Below, in pieces: positions 63,956-64,000 of a stretch of 64,000 bases of DNA (position 1 is its first letter; every line of letters starts with the position of its first letter). This DNA comes from Myroides marinus (GTDB lineage: Bacteria; Bacteroidota; Bacteroidia; Flavobacteriales; Flavobacteriaceae), in assembly GCF_900109075.1 (NCBI RefSeq), contig NZ_FNYS01000002.1:310001-374000 (forward strand), given 5' to 3'. The notes beneath the pieces were generated by a model that made no database searches, had not been told where the DNA came from, and saw only the letters and a list, made by a program, of their open reading frames with translations. The translations under genes and the position numbers were made by a program.

Positions 63956-64000
63956 ATGAAAGCCCTTTATTTGAGTATCAGTTTTATTATGTTAAGCATA
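63956..64000 (+). CDS. Next gene of the pigment operon, 5' end only
   Basis: An ATG 4 bases after the ammonia-lyase stop opens a frame of 15 codons to the window edge (MKALYLSISFIMLSI), which looks like a signal peptide. It is tightly coupled to the lyase gene. The product cannot be identified. Confidence 0.5.
   Translation, partial: MKALYLSISFIMLSI

Overview
The window is low-GC DNA (roughly one-third G+C by eye) from a Bacteroidota chromosome, most likely a Flavobacteriaceae member close to Myroides/Flavobacterium. Signs are the TAnnTTTG -7 promoter elements, almost no Shine-Dalgarno sequences, families largely confined to the phylum (DUF3078, DUF2480, DUF4837, CCDC81-like HU proteins with SPOR domains), a class Id-like ribonucleotide reductase, and a flexirubin-type tyrosine ammonia-lyase. 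No tRNA, rRNA, CRISPR array, transposase or prophage was seen.

Layout. 1-13 kb: start of a DinB-like gene, a VOC protein, two tandem paralogous lipoproteins, a DUF2339/DUF3999-type membrane pair, peptide deformylase, a Crp/Fnr regulator divergent from recA, small membrane proteins, plsC, trpS and dprA. 13-21 kb: a SPOR/HU protein, a thioesterase with an S1/P1 nuclease, a Ser/Tyr-rich repeat protein, hflX and asnA. asnA is preceded by a short Asn-rich leader ORF and a terminator that can be replaced by an antiterminator, which is the layout of ribosome-mediated attenuation. 20.5-36 kb: a SUF Fe-S assembly locus in two minus-strand parts (sufS-sufE-sufT-DUF2480-DUF3078 and sufA-sufB-sufC-sufD). 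Between them lies a plus-strand block with a heme ABC transporter, a HemS-like protein and nrdB-nrdA. 36-54 kb: an MBL hydrolase, an S8 protease, an M1 peptidase, rnpA, a tyrosine phosphatase, kup, a DUF4837 lipoprotein, an MltD-like transglycosylase, pgk, holB, a Pif1-like helicase, a Skp-like protein and a methyltransferase.

55-60 kb looks like the chromosome origin. mnmG (gidA) and ybeY are followed by about 2.3 kb without a convincing gene. This stretch has two of five parS-like 16-mers, four exact TTATCAACA DnaA-type boxes, and a switch from A/C-rich to T/G-rich plus strand near 59.2-59.3 kb. Three more parS-like sites sit in the ybeY 3' end, directly before the mnmG start, and inside the mnmG terminator. 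60-64 kb: a secreted-protein gene that appears frameshifted in a T-tract, then the edge of a probable flexirubin pigment cluster (FAD oxidoreductase divergent from tyrosine ammonia-lyase).

Most transcription units end in clear intrinsic terminators, several shared by convergent genes. A 92-bp dispersed repeat occurs at 36.4 kb and, inverted, at 60.8 kb. A phased 11-bp repeat array with an inverted partner lies at 15.9-16.0 kb.
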